Of a stretch of 64,000 nucleotides of DNA, positions 51,130 to 59,969 are shown piece by piece (positions within the stretch are counted from its first letter, which is position 1; each line of letters begins with the position of its first letter). The DNA comes from PCRC01 sp040384665 (lineage in GTDB: Bacteria > Pseudomonadota > Gammaproteobacteria > Burkholderiales > Burkholderiaceae_C): NCBI GenBank assembly GCA_040384665.1, contig JAZKIY010000015.1, forward strand, positions 1-64,000, read 5' to 3'. Position numbers and translations under genes: made by a program. The notes below the pieces were generated by a model. The model saw only the letters and a list, made by a program, of their open reading frames with translations, searched no databases and was not told where the DNA came from.

Positions 51130-52070
51130 AGTTCGAAATCGTCCTCGTGGCCGGTCATGGCGCGGGCAATCAGCTTGCGGTCCAGCCGGTCGCCCAGCAA
51201 CTCGGCAAAGGTGTAGACGAAGTTGCGCAGGTAGGCCCCGCGCTTGAACGCCACGCGGGTCACGTTCTGGCCGAACAGCACGCCACCCGGGCGTATCACC
51301 AGGTCGGTGTTGGTACCGTCGTCGCGCACCGCCATTTCGGCCACGATGCCCACGCCCAGCCCGAGCCGCACATAGGTCTTGATCACGTCGGAGTCGATCG
51401 CTTCCAGCGCAATGCGTGGCACCAGCTTGCGTGCGGCAAAAGCCTGGTCAATGCGGGTGCGCCCGGTGAACGACGGGTGGTAGGTGATGACCGGCTCGCT
51501 GGCGATGTCTTCCAGCGTGATGCGTTCTTTTGCCGCCAACGGGTGGCTGGCCGGCAGCACCAGCATGTGCTGCCATTCGTAGCAGGGCAGGGTCACCAGC
51601 TCGGGGTAATTGGCCAGCGATTCGGTGGCAATGCCGATTTCGGCCACCTCGTCGATCAGCATCTTGGCCACCTGGTCGGGCGCGCCCTGGTGCAGGCTGA
51701 CGTTGACCTTGGGAAAGGCCTCGCGCAGCTTGGCCACCGGCACCGGCAGCACATAGCGGGCCTGGGTGTGGGTGGTGGCGATGCTCAGCGTGCCGCTGTC
51801 CTGGGCGCTGAACTGCTCGCCAATGCGCTTGAGGTTGCCCACCTCCCGCATGATCAGCTCGATGCTTTTGAGCACATGCTGGCCCGGCTCGGTGATGCGT
51901 TTGAGGCGTTTGCCGTGGCGCGCAAAAATCTCCACCCCCAACTCTTCTTCCAGTTCGATGATGGCTTTGGACACGCCTGGCTGCGAGGTGTGCAGCGCCT
52001 TGGCCGCCTCGGTCAGGTTGAGGTTGCGGCGTGCGGCTTCCTGCACGAAACGGAACTGGTGGAGGTTCAT
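51126..52070 (-). CDS. cysB: CysB/Cbl-family LysR-type regulator
   Basis: A 314-residue LysR regulator. The HTH start MNLHQFRFVQEAARRNLNLTEAAKAL (part) and LHTSQPGVSKAI are typical of CysB, and the effector domain shows THTQARYVLP with the sulfate/acetylserine-binding TTHTQ motif (around 101-105). It would activate sulfate assimilation genes, perhaps the cysTWA operon 48 kb away, under sulfur limitation. Upstream is TATACA nine bases before ATG, so the message may be short-leadered. CysB and Cbl cannot be separated without a tree. Confidence 0.93.
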   Translation of the reverse strand: MNLHQFRFVQEAARRNLNLTEAAKALHTSQPGVSKAIIELEEELGVEIFARHGKRLKRITEPGQHVLKSIELIMREVGNLKRIGEQFSAQDSGTLSIATTHTQARYVLPVPVAKLREAFPKVNVSLHQGAPDQVAKMLIDEVAEIGIATESLANYPELVTLPCYEWQHMLVLPASHPLAAKERITLEDIASEPVITYHPSFTGRTRIDQAFAARKLVPRIALEAIDSDVIKTYVRLGLGVGIVAEMAVRDDGTNTDLVIRPGGVLFGQNVTRVAFKRGAYLRNFVYTFAELLGDRLDRKLIARAMTGHEDDFEL

Positions 52071-52129
52071 GGCTGGTTTTGTATATATGAATTCAAGCTA
52101 ACAGCAAGAATCATTATGCAATAACAAGT

Positions 52130-52489
52130 CTATGAAAGTGCGATGTGGGCCAGGGTTTCGATCAAGCGGTTGTCTTCGCCCACAGCGGGCATCAATTCGA
52201 AATCCACCCGGGGGTGGTTTGCACGCAGCTGTGCGATCAGCAGCGGCAGGTCTTCGCGGGCGTGCTTGCCAACCCCTAAAAACATCGGCAACACGCGGAT
52301 GGTGCTGGCGTGCTGGCCGACCAGCCCGGCCACACAGGTGGGCAGGTCGGGTGGGCTCAACTCCAGGTAGGCGCACGCCACCAGCGCGCCGGCCTCGCGG
52401 TCGCGGATGCGCTGCGCCACCGCTTCCATCGGTTTGTGCCACAGCGGGTCGCGTGAGCCATGGGCGAACAGGACGATCGCGTGTGTCAT
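52130..52489 (-). CDS. cbiX: Sirohydrochlorin cobalto/ferrochelatase, CbiX-type small form
   Basis: A 119-residue single-domain chelatase: IVLFAHGSRDPLWHKP carries the catalytic His, and LPMFLGVGKHAREDLP the second His motif. It inserts iron into sirohydrochlorin for sirohaem of sulfite reductase, or cobalt for B12 in some species. ATG 52489 overlaps the lptG stop by four bases. Located between lptG and cysB on one strand, consistent with a role in sulfur assimilation; no cobalamin genes are nearby. Confidence 0.88.
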   Translation of the reverse strand: MTHAIVLFAHGSRDPLWHKPMEAVAQRIRDREAGALVACAYLELSPPDLPTCVAGLVGQHASTIRVLPMFLGVGKHAREDLPLLIAQLRANHPRVDFELMPAVGEDNRLIETLAHIALS

Positions 52490-53595
52490 CGCCGCAGCAC
52501 CAGCCAGCCAAACGCCCCGAGCGACATCAGCATGTAGAGCAGGCCTGGCGAGGCGGCGGCCAGCCATGGCTCCCAGTTGCGCAGGTTGCCAATGTAGCCA
52601 AACACGTTGTTCAGCAAGAAGAAACTGATGCCGATCATCACGCCGCCGAACACGTAGGCGGTGATGCCACCGCTGCGGAAATGCAGGTACGCGAACGGCA
52701 GCGCCAACACCACCATCACCAGGCAGCTGAGCGGGTAGAACACCTTGCGCCAGAACTCGATCTCGTAGCGCTGGGCGGTCTGGCCGTTGGTTTCAAGGTG
52801 CTGGATGTACTGAAACAGGTCCACCGTGCTCATGCGGTCGGGCTTGAGCAGCGCGACCGACACCATTTCGGCGTTGATGGCGGTGGGCAGGCGGTAGCTG
52901 TCCAGCTTGCGCCGGACCACGTTGGCGCGCTCGCTGGTCGGGCGTGCAAACTCGCTGCGGCTCACCCCCGTCATGTTCCAGGCATTGTCCTGGCCGAAGC
53001 GGGCGCTGTCGGCCTGTGTCACGGCGCGCATGAAGCCGTCGTTGTCGAACTCGAACACCCGCACACCGCGCATGCCCCCGTCGGGCGAGAGTGCGCTGAT
53101 GTTGGCGGCGTAGCTGCCGTCGGGCAATTTTTCTTTCAGCCAGGCGCCTGTCTGACCGATGGACAAGCGGCCCTCGAACCGGGCCTTGACGATCTGTGCG
53201 GTGCGTTCGCTCAAGGGGGCGAGGTAGTCACCCACCGCAAAGGTCAGCACCACGAACATCGCACCCAGACCCAGCAGGGTGTTGAGCGCCCGCCAGGGCC
53301 CCAGGCCACTGGTGCGCAAGATGGTGTACTCCGAACTCTGGGCCAGCCGCGCCATCACGAAGATCGTGCCAATCAGCACCGCAATCGGCAGCAGCTCGTA
53401 CCAGTGGGTCGGCACGCGCAGCGCCACATACAACAGCGCGTGGCGGACCTGGTAGGTGCCGCCCAGGCTGTTTTTGCCAATGGACTGCAGCTCGTCGACA
53501 AAGTCGAAGAAGAAGAACAGCGCCAGAAAACCCAGCGTGACGTAGCCGACCGAGGCCAGCACCTCGCCGTAAATCAGGCGGCGGATGGTTCTCAT
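52486..53595 (-). CDS. lptG: LPS export permease LptG
   Basis: A 369-residue inner-membrane subunit of the LptB2FG transporter that extracts LPS for outer-membrane assembly. About six transmembrane helices (three N-terminal, three C-terminal) surround a periplasmic beta-jellyroll domain; YEVLASVGYVTLGFLAL-type first helix, PIAVLIGTIFVMARLAQSSEYTILRTSGL (part) is the ATPase-contact coupling region. ATG 53595 overlaps the lptF stop by four bases. Confidence 0.95.
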   Translation of the reverse strand: MRTIRRLIYGEVLASVGYVTLGFLALFFFFDFVDELQSIGKNSLGGTYQVRHALLYVALRVPTHWYELLPIAVLIGTIFVMARLAQSSEYTILRTSGLGPWRALNTLLGLGAMFVVLTFAVGDYLAPLSERTAQIVKARFEGRLSIGQTGAWLKEKLPDGSYAANISALSPDGGMRGVRVFEFDNDGFMRAVTQADSARFGQDNAWNMTGVSRSEFARPTSERANVVRRKLDSYRLPTAINAEMVSVALLKPDRMSTVDLFQYIQHLETNGQTAQRYEIEFWRKVFYPLSCLVMVVLALPFAYLHFRSGGITAYVFGGVMIGISFFLLNNVFGYIGNLRNWEPWLAAASPGLLYMLMSLGAFGWLVLRR

Positions 53596-54695
53596 GCGGC
53601 GGTCACCGGTGTGCGGGGGCGCAGCAGGCTGCGCAGCGTCCAGTTGTTGTGGCGTTTGGCCAACCACAGCAAGCCCAGCAACAGGCCGCCCCCGTGCAGG
53701 CCCAGCATGAAGCCGGCAAAGCTGGCGCGGCCGCCGGTGACCCAGCTCTGGCCGAGGTTGATCAGGTTGTAATAGACGATGAAGGTGAACAGCGCAAACA
53801 CCATGCCCCCGGCGCGGCCAACGCGCGGGTTCACGCTGGAGAGTACCAGCGCGATCACCACGCAGTTGAACGCCGCCAGCGCCAGCCCGAGGCGCCAGGC
53901 CAACTCGCCCAGGTGTGGCGCGGTGCGCTCCATCAGCAGGGTCTGGGTGCTGCGCGCCCGCACCGGCAACTCGCCGGGCAGGCTCAGGCGCGAGGTGCCG
54001 ACGCGGGTGCTGTAGTCGGCGAATTCGCTGATCTGGATTTCACCGGTGGCCACCGTGGTTTCCAGCCGTTGGCCGCTGCTGAGGCGCAGCATCTGGTCGT
54101 TGCCGACGATCTCGATGCGGCCGCTTTGGGCCGAGGTGACGGTGTCTTTACCGTTCTCACTGGTGGAGATGAACACGTTCTTGCTGCCGCCGGTGCTCGC
54201 CACGTCTTTGTCAATGAAAAACACCCGGCTGCCGCTGGCCGAGGTCTGGAACTGCCCCGGCGCCACCCGGTCCAGGTCGCCCCGGCGTTCGTAGCGTTCG
54301 CGCAGTTCGGCCGTCTGCTGGTTGGCCCAGGGCCAGATCAGCAGCGCAAACGCGGCAATCACCGCCAGCACCGGCCAGGCAAAGTGCAGCAGCGGGGAAA
54401 GGAAGCTTGCCAGACCGCGGCCACTGGCGAACCAGATCACCATTTCGCTGTCCTTGTACATGCGGGACAGCGTGGAGACGATGGCAATGAACAGCGACAG
54501 CGTCAGGATGGTCGGCATGTAGCCGAGCACGGTGTAGCCCATCACCAGCATCACCTCCTGCGGGTTGACAGAACCCTTGGTGGCCTGGCCGAGCGTGCGG
54601 ATCAGGATCATCGACATGACGATGGTGACCAGCACCACCAGCGTGGCCCCGAAACTCCGGGCCAGCTCCTTGCGAAGGGAAGAATGGAATAACAT
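53592..54695 (-). CDS. lptF: LPS export permease LptF
   Basis: A 367-residue partner of LptG with the same six-helix plus jellyroll layout. The first helix (GATLVVLVTIVMSMILIRTLG), the coupling segment STLSRMYKDSEMVIWFASG and the C-terminal helices are typical. ATG 54695 was chosen because the conserved N terminus MLFHSSLRKEL begins there. Divergent from pepA with only 25 bases between the starts, a classical lptF/pepA arrangement; the promoters must overlap or lie in the coding regions. Confidence 0.95.
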   Translation of the reverse strand: MLFHSSLRKELARSFGATLVVLVTIVMSMILIRTLGQATKGSVNPQEVMLVMGYTVLGYMPTILTLSLFIAIVSTLSRMYKDSEMVIWFASGRGLASFLSPLLHFAWPVLAVIAAFALLIWPWANQQTAELRERYERRGDLDRVAPGQFQTSASGSRVFFIDKDVASTGGSKNVFISTSENGKDTVTSAQSGRIEIVGNDQMLRLSSGQRLETTVATGEIQISEFADYSTRVGTSRLSLPGELPVRARSTQTLLMERTAPHLGELAWRLGLALAAFNCVVIALVLSSVNPRVGRAGGMVFALFTFIVYYNLINLGQSWVTGGRASFAGFMLGLHGGGLLLGLLWLAKRHNNWTLRSLLRPRTPVTAA

Positions 54696-54720
54696 CAGTT
54701 TGCAGACAAGACCCTGAATT

Positions 54721-56262
54721 ATGAACTTTGAACTCAAAACCCTCGACCTGGCGCAACTGGCGCGTGAAAAATGCGACGCCTTGCTGGTGCTGGTCGATGA
54801 CCATTTCAAGCCTGGCAGCGGTGTGCTGTCCGAACTGATCGGCCAGACGCTGAAGTCGGGCGATTTCGCCGCCAAGACCGGCCGGTTGCTGCAGACTTAC
54901 CGCCATCCCGGCCTGGCCGCCACTCGGTTGGTGCTGGTGGGGGCTGGCGACGGCAGCGTCAAGCAGGTGCGCAGTGCCGCTGCGGCAGCGGTGAACGCCA
55001 TCAAGGCCAGCCGCTGCAAGCAGGTCGTGCTGCACCTCGGTGCGTTGGGCAACTGCAGCGACAGCGTGGTGTCTGGCGCCATGCTGGCCGTGGCCGACGC
55101 GACCTACGTCTACACCGCCACCAAACCCAAGGCCGAGGCGCGCAGCCTGCTGGCCGTGACCCTGGGCGTGGCCGATGCGGCGGCCAACCAGGCCGGTCAC
55201 CGCAATGGCAGCGGCATCCTGGCGGGCATCGAATTGGCCAAGGAGTGGGCCAACCGCCCGGCCAACCACGCCACGCCAACGCACCTGGCCACGGTGGCGC
55301 AGGCGCTGGGAAAACCAGCCAAGTTCAAAACCGAGGTGCTGGGCCCGAAAGAGGTCACCCGGCTCGGCATGGGCTCGTTTCTGGCGGTGGCCAAGGGCTC
55401 GGAAGAGCCGCCGCGTTTCATCGTGATGCGCTACGACGGTGCGGCCAAGACCGAGGCGCCGGTGGTGCTGGTAGGCAAGGGCATCACCTTTGACACCGGC
55501 GGCATTTCCATCAAGCCTGCGGGCGAGATGGACGAGATGAAGTTCGACATGTGCGGCGCCGCCAGCGTGCTGGGCGTGTTCAAGGCATTGGCCGAACTGC
55601 GTCCGGCGCTGAACGTGGTGGGCCTGATCCCTGCCTGCGAAAACATGCCCGATGGCCGCGCCATCAAGCCTGGCGACGTGGTCACCAGCATGAGCGGCCA
55701 GACCATCGAGATTTTGAACACCGACGCCGAAGGCCGCCTCGTGTTGTGCGACGCGCTGACCTATGCCGAACGCTTCAAGCCACGCGCGGTGATCGACATC
55801 GCCACGCTCACGGGCGCCTGTGTGGTGGCGCTGGGCGGTGTGCGCAGCGGTTTGTTCTCGGCCAACGACGCGCTGGCCGGCGCGCTGCAGGCCGCTGGCG
55901 ACGCGGCGCTGGACCCGTGCTGGCGCCTGCCGCTGGACGACGAGTACGCGGAAGGCCTGAAAACCAATTTCGCCGACGTGGCCAACATTGCCGGCCGCAT
56001 GGCGGGCGCGGTCACTGCCGCCAAGTTCCTGCAGCGCTTCACCGCCAAGTTCGACTGGGCGCACCTGGACATTGCCGGCACCGCCTGGAAAAGTGGCGCC
56101 GCCAAGGGCGCCACTGGCCGGCCAGTGGCCTTGCTGGTGCACTACCTGCTGGGCCAGGCGGCTGCCACCCCGGCCCGTGCGCCCGCAACCCGCACGCCGC
56201 GCGCCAAAACGGCGGCACCGGCCAAAAGCGCCAAGCCCGTGGCCCGTGCCCGCCGCGCCTGA
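54721..56262 (+). CDS. pepA: Leucyl aminopeptidase PepA
   Basis: A 513-residue M17 metallo-aminopeptidase, cytoplasmic hexamer in the family. The two-zinc site is seen in KGITFDTGGISIKPAGEMDEMKFD (Lys/Asp/Asp ligands, named in part) and NTDAEGRLVLCD (Asp/Glu and catalytic Arg). The C terminus has a basic Ala/Pro/Lys-rich tail of ~30 residues not part of the fold. Neighbouring genes: divergent lptF upstream, holC 24 bases downstream, both standard for proteobacteria. Confidence 0.97.
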   Translation: MNFELKTLDLAQLAREKCDALLVLVDDHFKPGSGVLSELIGQTLKSGDFAAKTGRLLQTYRHPGLAATRLVLVGAGDGSVKQVRSAAAAAVNAIKASRCKQVVLHLGALGNCSDSVVSGAMLAVADATYVYTATKPKAEARSLLAVTLGVADAAANQAGHRNGSGILAGIELAKEWANRPANHATPTHLATVAQALGKPAKFKTEVLGPKEVTRLGMGSFLAVAKGSEEPPRFIVMRYDGAAKTEAPVVLVGKGITFDTGGISIKPAGEMDEMKFDMCGAASVLGVFKALAELRPALNVVGLIPACENMPDGRAIKPGDVVTSMSGQTIEILNTDAEGRLVLCDALTYAERFKPRAVIDIATLTGACVVALGGVRSGLFSANDALAGALQAAGDAALDPCWRLPLDDEYAEGLKTNFADVANIAGRMAGAVTAAKFLQRFTAKFDWAHLDIAGTAWKSGAAKGATGRPVALLVHYLLGQAAATPARAPATRTPRAKTAAPAKSAKPVARARRA

Positions 56263-56286
56263 GGCATACCCAGCAAGGCCTGGCCG

Positions 56287-56730
56287 ATGACCGAAGTCGC
56301 CTTCCATTTCAATGCGCCAGACAAGCTGCCTTACGCCTGCCGGTTGCTGCGCAAAGTCTGGGCCTCGGGCGCGCGCTCGGTGGTGACCGGCGAGCCGGCG
56401 CAGCTGGACGCGCTGGACCAGGCGCTGTGGACGTTCTCGGCGCTCGATTTCCTGCCGCACTGCCGCGCCGACGCGCCCGCGCACGTGCTGGCCGCCTCGC
56501 CCATCGTGCTGGCAACGGTGCCCACCGCCTTGGCGGGGCACGGTGTGCTGGTGAACCTGGGCAGCGGCGTGCCGGCCGGCTTTGAGCAGTTTGGTCGCCT
56601 GGTCGAGGTGGTGGACACCAGCGACGATGACCGGGCGCCGGCCCGCGCCCGCTGGAAGCACTACGCCGACCGTGGCTACCCCATCGTCCGCCACGATCTG
56701 GCGGCGCGCAACACGGCAGGTTCCGAATGA
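56287..56730 (+). CDS. holC: DNA polymerase III chi subunit
   Basis: A 147-residue chi protein, which links the clamp loader to SSB. FHFNAPDKLPYACRLLRKVWASG (part) at the N terminus, WTFSALDFLPHCRAD and GVLVNLGSGVPAGFEQFGRLVEVV (part) match the chi family order. It lies directly downstream of pepA, as in many proteobacteria, and its 3' end overlaps the next small gene by four bases. Confidence 0.93.
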   Translation: MTEVAFHFNAPDKLPYACRLLRKVWASGARSVVTGEPAQLDALDQALWTFSALDFLPHCRADAPAHVLAASPIVLATVPTALAGHGVLVNLGSGVPAGFEQFGRLVEVVDTSDDDRAPARARWKHYADRGYPIVRHDLAARNTAGSE

Positions 56731-57062
56731 GCAGCCGTTTGCCACCCAGTTTTGTGCCCACGCTGACCGAGGTGCTGCGCGAGGGCGGCACGGTGGACAC
56801 CGATGCACCGGCCTACCCGCCACCCTCCACACCGGCCCAGCCTGTGGTGACCGACGCGCGCTGGCTGGCGTTTGAAGACCAGGTGGTGCAGCGCGTGCTG
56901 CAACGGGTGGACCTGACGCTGGAGCACCGCCTGCACGAGGCCCTGGCGGCGTTGCTGGCGTCGCAAACCCGCAGCCTGATGCCACGCCTGCGCGACGAGA
57001 TCGAGGCGGTGGTGCGCCGCGCCATCAACGACGCGGTGGCGCAGGAGATGGACGCCCCATGA
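56727..57062 (+). CDS. Small acidic protein downstream of holC
   Basis: A 111-residue protein with a disordered Pro-rich first 40 residues and a helical C-terminal half (WLAFEDQVVQRVLQRVDLTLEHRLHEAL in part, then EIEAVVRRAINDAV). Similar short proteins follow holC in Burkholderiales under DUF names, but no domain is assigned here. The ATG overlaps the holC stop by four bases. A link to chi or to aminopeptidase is unknown. Confidence 0.75.
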   Translation: MSSRLPPSFVPTLTEVLREGGTVDTDAPAYPPPSTPAQPVVTDARWLAFEDQVVQRVLQRVDLTLEHRLHEALAALLASQTRSLMPRLRDEIEAVVRRAINDAVAQEMDAP

Positions 57063-57162
57063 GAACGCAGCCAGCGCTTTCAATACCAGCCGTTGCAGCC
57101 CCATAATGCACACGTGCCGGCTACCGGCCACGCATTCTCATAACTTTGACTGGAGGACTCCC

Positions 57163-58290
57163 ATGCAAGTGAAAGTGACTTTGATGGCCGCTGCGGTGTT
57201 GGCTGTGGCCAGCGCGGGCGCGCAAGAAGTGCAGGTCGTCAAGATCGGCCACGTCGCGCCGCTGTCGGGTGCGCAGGCGCACTACGGCAAAGACAACGAA
57301 AACGGCTCGCGCATGGCGATCGAGGACATCAACGCCACCAACCCGGTCATCGGCGGCAAGAAGATCAAGTTCGAGCTGCTGGCCGAAGACGACGCCGCCG
57401 ACCCGAAGCAGGGCCAGGCCGTGGCGCAGAAGCTGTGCGACGCGAAAGTCGCCGGCGTGGTCGGCCACCTCAACTCCGGCACCACCATTCCCGCCGCCAA
57501 GGTCTACAACGACTGCGGCATCCCGCACGTGACCGGCGCCGCCACCAACCCCGACCTGACCAAGCCCGGTTACAAGACCACCTGGCGCATCATTGCCAAC
57601 GACAACGCCCTCGGCGCTGGCCTGGCGTTTTATGCCGCCGACGCGCTCAAGGTGAAGAAAGTCGCCATCATCGACGACCGCACCGCCTACGGCCAGGGTG
57701 TGGCCGGTGTCTTCAAGAAAACCGCGCAGCAAAAGGGCATCACCGTGGTGGACGAGCAGTTCACCAACGACAAGGCCACCGACTTCATGGCCATCCTGAC
57801 CGCCATCAAGGCCAAGAAACCCGACGCCATCTTCTACGGCGGCATGGACGCGCAGGCCGGCGTGATGCTGCGCCAGCTGCAGCAGTTGGGCATGTCCAAG
57901 GTGCGTTACTTCGGTGGCGACGGCATCTGCACCACCGAGATCGCCAAGCTCTCCGGCGGCTCCAAAGTGTTGAACAACGTGGTCTGTGCCGAAGGCAGCG
58001 CTTCGCTGCAGAAAATGCTCGGCGGCGAAGCCTGGAAGAAGCGCTACGACGCCAAGTACCCGAACCAGTACCAGATCTACAGCCCCTACACCTACGACGC
58101 CACCTTCGTGCTGGTGGACGCCATGAAGCGCGCCAACTCGGTGGACCCGAAGGTCTACACCGCCAAACTGGCCGACACCAACTTCAAGGGCATCACCACC
58201 GCCATTGCGTTTGAGCCCAACGGCGAGTTGAAGAACCCGACCATCACGCTCTACACCTACAAAGACGGCAAGAAAACCGCGCTGAACTGA
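57163..58290 (+). CDS. livK: Branched-chain amino-acid ABC transporter substrate-binding protein
   Basis: A 375-residue periplasmic binding protein. The signal peptide is MQVKVTLMAAAVLAVASAGAQ (cleaved near 20). VKIGHVAPLSGAQAHYGKDN is the typical LivK/LivJ first strand, GVVGHLNSGTTIPAAKVY the ligand-binding serine/threonine region and FYGGMDAQAGVMLRQL (each in part) follows. A strong Shine-Dalgarno (GGAGG, six bases before ATG) supports the start. It has its own terminator and is apart from the permease genes at 60.8-63.6 kb, so it may feed that transporter as a second receptor. Confidence 0.94.
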   Translation: MQVKVTLMAAAVLAVASAGAQEVQVVKIGHVAPLSGAQAHYGKDNENGSRMAIEDINATNPVIGGKKIKFELLAEDDAADPKQGQAVAQKLCDAKVAGVVGHLNSGTTIPAAKVYNDCGIPHVTGAATNPDLTKPGYKTTWRIIANDNALGAGLAFYAADALKVKKVAIIDDRTAYGQGVAGVFKKTAQQKGITVVDEQFTNDKATDFMAILTAIKAKKPDAIFYGGMDAQAGVMLRQLQQLGMSKVRYFGGDGICTTEIAKLSGGSKVLNNVVCAEGSASLQKMLGGEAWKKRYDAKYPNQYQIYSPYTYDATFVLVDAMKRANSVDPKVYTAKLADTNFKGITTAIAFEPNGELKNPTITLYTYKDGKKTALN

Positions 58291-58307
58291 GCGTTTTTAG
58301 CCTCTCA

Positions 58308-58339
58308 AAAGCCGCCCCGGCCTGCCTGGGCGGCTTTTT
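58308..58339 (+). terminator. Rho-independent terminator after livK
   Basis: AAAGCCGCCC (58308-58317) pairs with GGGCGGCTTT (58328-58337), loop of ten bases, with a T-run at 58335-58339. Seventeen bases after the livK stop. Confidence 0.92.
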
Positions 58340-58342
58340 CAT

Positions 58343-58400
58343 GCCAAATCGGCCTCAAGCCCTAGTGGAATCTGGCGATTCAGCTATTGATTCAATAGCA
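58343..58400 (+). repeat. Dispersed ~60-bp repeat, copy C
   Basis: GCCAAATCGGCCTCAAGCCC, TAGTGGAATCTGGCGATTCA, then the perfect hairpin GCTATTG-ATT-CAATAGC (seven-base arms). Same element as copies at 14206, 24867 and 45085. Lies just after the livK terminator and before the hslR stop (convergent gap). Confidence 0.85.
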
Positions 58401-58410
58401 AAAGCAGGCG

Positions 58411-58848
58411 TTAGCGGTCGCCGCTGTCGTCCACCGATGCGCTCCAGCGGTCGCCCCAGGCGCCGGTGTTGTCTGCCGCGTCGTTCAGCGCGCGGCGGTC
58501 GCGTTTGGTGGGGCGGCCCTGGGTGATGGTGTGGGCCGGTTCGCTGGCGTAGCGCCGCTGTTCGGCGGCCACCACGTTGGCCTGGATGCTCTCCGGTGTT
58601 TCTTCGTACAGCAGCCGCGCCACCGGCGCCGGGCCGCGCGCGGCGCTGATGCCCAGCACCTGCACCGTGCGCTGTTGGCCACCCGGGTGGCGCATGGCCA
58701 CCGTGTCGCCGGTTTTCACCTCGCGCGCCGGCTTCACGGCCTGGCCGTTGACCTGCACCCGGCCCTTGTCAATCTCTTCGCTGGCGAGCGAGCGGGTCTT
58801 GTAGAACCGCGCCGCCCACAGCCACTTGTCGATCCGCAAACGCTCCAT
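58411..58848 (-). CDS. hslR: Ribosome-associated heat-shock protein Hsp15 (S4 domain)
   Basis: A 145-residue RNA-binding protein with an S4 domain at the N terminus (MERLRIDKWLWAARFYKTRSLA in part; then DKGRVQVNGQAVKPAREVKTGD). Hsp15 binds 50S subunits with a stalled nascent chain and helps free them. The C-terminal tail is basic and less conserved. ATG 58848 is the start; the hemH stop lies two bases upstream, so the genes are probably co-transcribed. Confidence 0.94.
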   Translation of the reverse strand: MERLRIDKWLWAARFYKTRSLASEEIDKGRVQVNGQAVKPAREVKTGDTVAMRHPGGQQRTVQVLGISAARGPAPVARLLYEETPESIQANVVAAEQRRYASEPAHTITQGRPTKRDRRALNDAADNTGAWGDRWSASVDDSGDR

Positions 58849-58850
58849 GC

Positions 58851-59951
58851 CTAGTTCGCAGCGCCCAACGCCTTGGCCTGTTCGTGCGACACCTTCAGCG
58901 CCGCCGCATCGGGCGCGCCGGTGGGCCAGCCGGCCAGGTGCTGCTCGGCAATGCCGGTCAGGGCCGAGAGCCAGGCCGGGCTGTCGTTCAGGCAGGGGAT
59001 GTAATGGAACTCCTGGCCACCGGCGGCCATGAAGGCGTCGCGCCCCTCCATCGCAATTTCTTCCAGTGTCTCCAGGCAGTCGGCCACAAAGCCGGGGCAG
59101 AACACGTCCACCCGTTTCACACCCGCCTGGGCGAGTGCCTGCAGTGTTGGCTCGGTGTAGGGCTCCAGCCATTTGGCCTTGCCAAAACGCGACTGGAAGG
59201 TGGTCTGCACCTGCGCCGGGTTCAGGCCCAGCCGCTCGGCCAGCAGACGGGCGGTTTTGTGGCATTCGCAGTGGTAGGGGTCACCCAGGTGCAGGCTGCG
59301 CAATGGCACGCCATGGAAGCTCAGCACCAGCTTGTCGGGCCGGCCATGGGTTTGCCAATAGCCGGTGATGCGCTGGGCCAGCGCGTCGATGTAGCGGGCG
59401 TCGTCGTGGTAGTGGTTCACAAAGCGCAGCTCCGGCACGTTGCGCACCGTGCGGCCCCAGTCAAACACCGCGTCCAGCACACTGGCGGTGGTGGCGGCCG
59501 AGTACTGCGGGTAGGCCGACAGCACCAGCACGCGGGTCACGCCCTCGGCCTTGAAAGCGTCCAGCGCGCTGGCGATGGACGGCGTGCCGTAGCGCATCGC
59601 GTGGCTCACCGCCACGGTGTGGCCGCGTTCGCCCAGGTAGCCGCGCAGCAGCGTGGTCTGCTTTTGCGTCCAGACCCGCAGCGGCGAGCCCTCGGGTGTC
59701 CAGACGCTGGCGTACTTGAGCGCCGACTTGGCCGGCCGCACCCGCAAAATGATGCCGTGCAGGATCAGCCACCACAGCAGGCGGGGGATCTCCACCACCC
59801 GTGGGTCGCTCAAGAACTCGGCCAAGTAGCGGCGCAGGGCCGGGGCCGTGGGCGCGTCGGGCGTGCCCAGGTTGCACAGCAGCACGCCGGTTTTGGCGGC
59901 CTGGCCATGGGCAAAAGGGGGTTCTTTGGCGAACGGGGATTTCAGCAGCAT
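58851..59951 (-). CDS. hemH: Ferrochelatase HemH
   Basis: A 366-residue enzyme that inserts Fe2+ into protoporphyrin IX in the last step of haem synthesis. KTGVLLCNLGTPDAPT near the N terminus, LSFHGVPLRSLHLGDPY (catalytic His) and VFCPGFVADCLETLEEI (conserved Glu) are typical. ATG 59951 is 18 bases from the divergent HAD gene's start, so promoters of the two genes overlap. Membrane-associated in the cytoplasm. Confidence 0.96.
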   Translation of the reverse strand: MLLKSPFAKEPPFAHGQAAKTGVLLCNLGTPDAPTAPALRRYLAEFLSDPRVVEIPRLLWWLILHGIILRVRPAKSALKYASVWTPEGSPLRVWTQKQTTLLRGYLGERGHTVAVSHAMRYGTPSIASALDAFKAEGVTRVLVLSAYPQYSAATTASVLDAVFDWGRTVRNVPELRFVNHYHDDARYIDALAQRITGYWQTHGRPDKLVLSFHGVPLRSLHLGDPYHCECHKTARLLAERLGLNPAQVQTTFQSRFGKAKWLEPYTEPTLQALAQAGVKRVDVFCPGFVADCLETLEEIAMEGRDAFMAAGGQEFHYIPCLNDSPAWLSALTGIAEQHLAGWPTGAPDAAALKVSHEQAKALGAAN

Positions 59952-59969
59952 GCGGTATTCTCCCGCACC

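Noticed and set aside
54211..56985. A 924-codon minus-strand frame opposite pepA and holC
   Set aside because: Shadow of high-GC codon usage; pepA and holC on the other strand have clear motifs.
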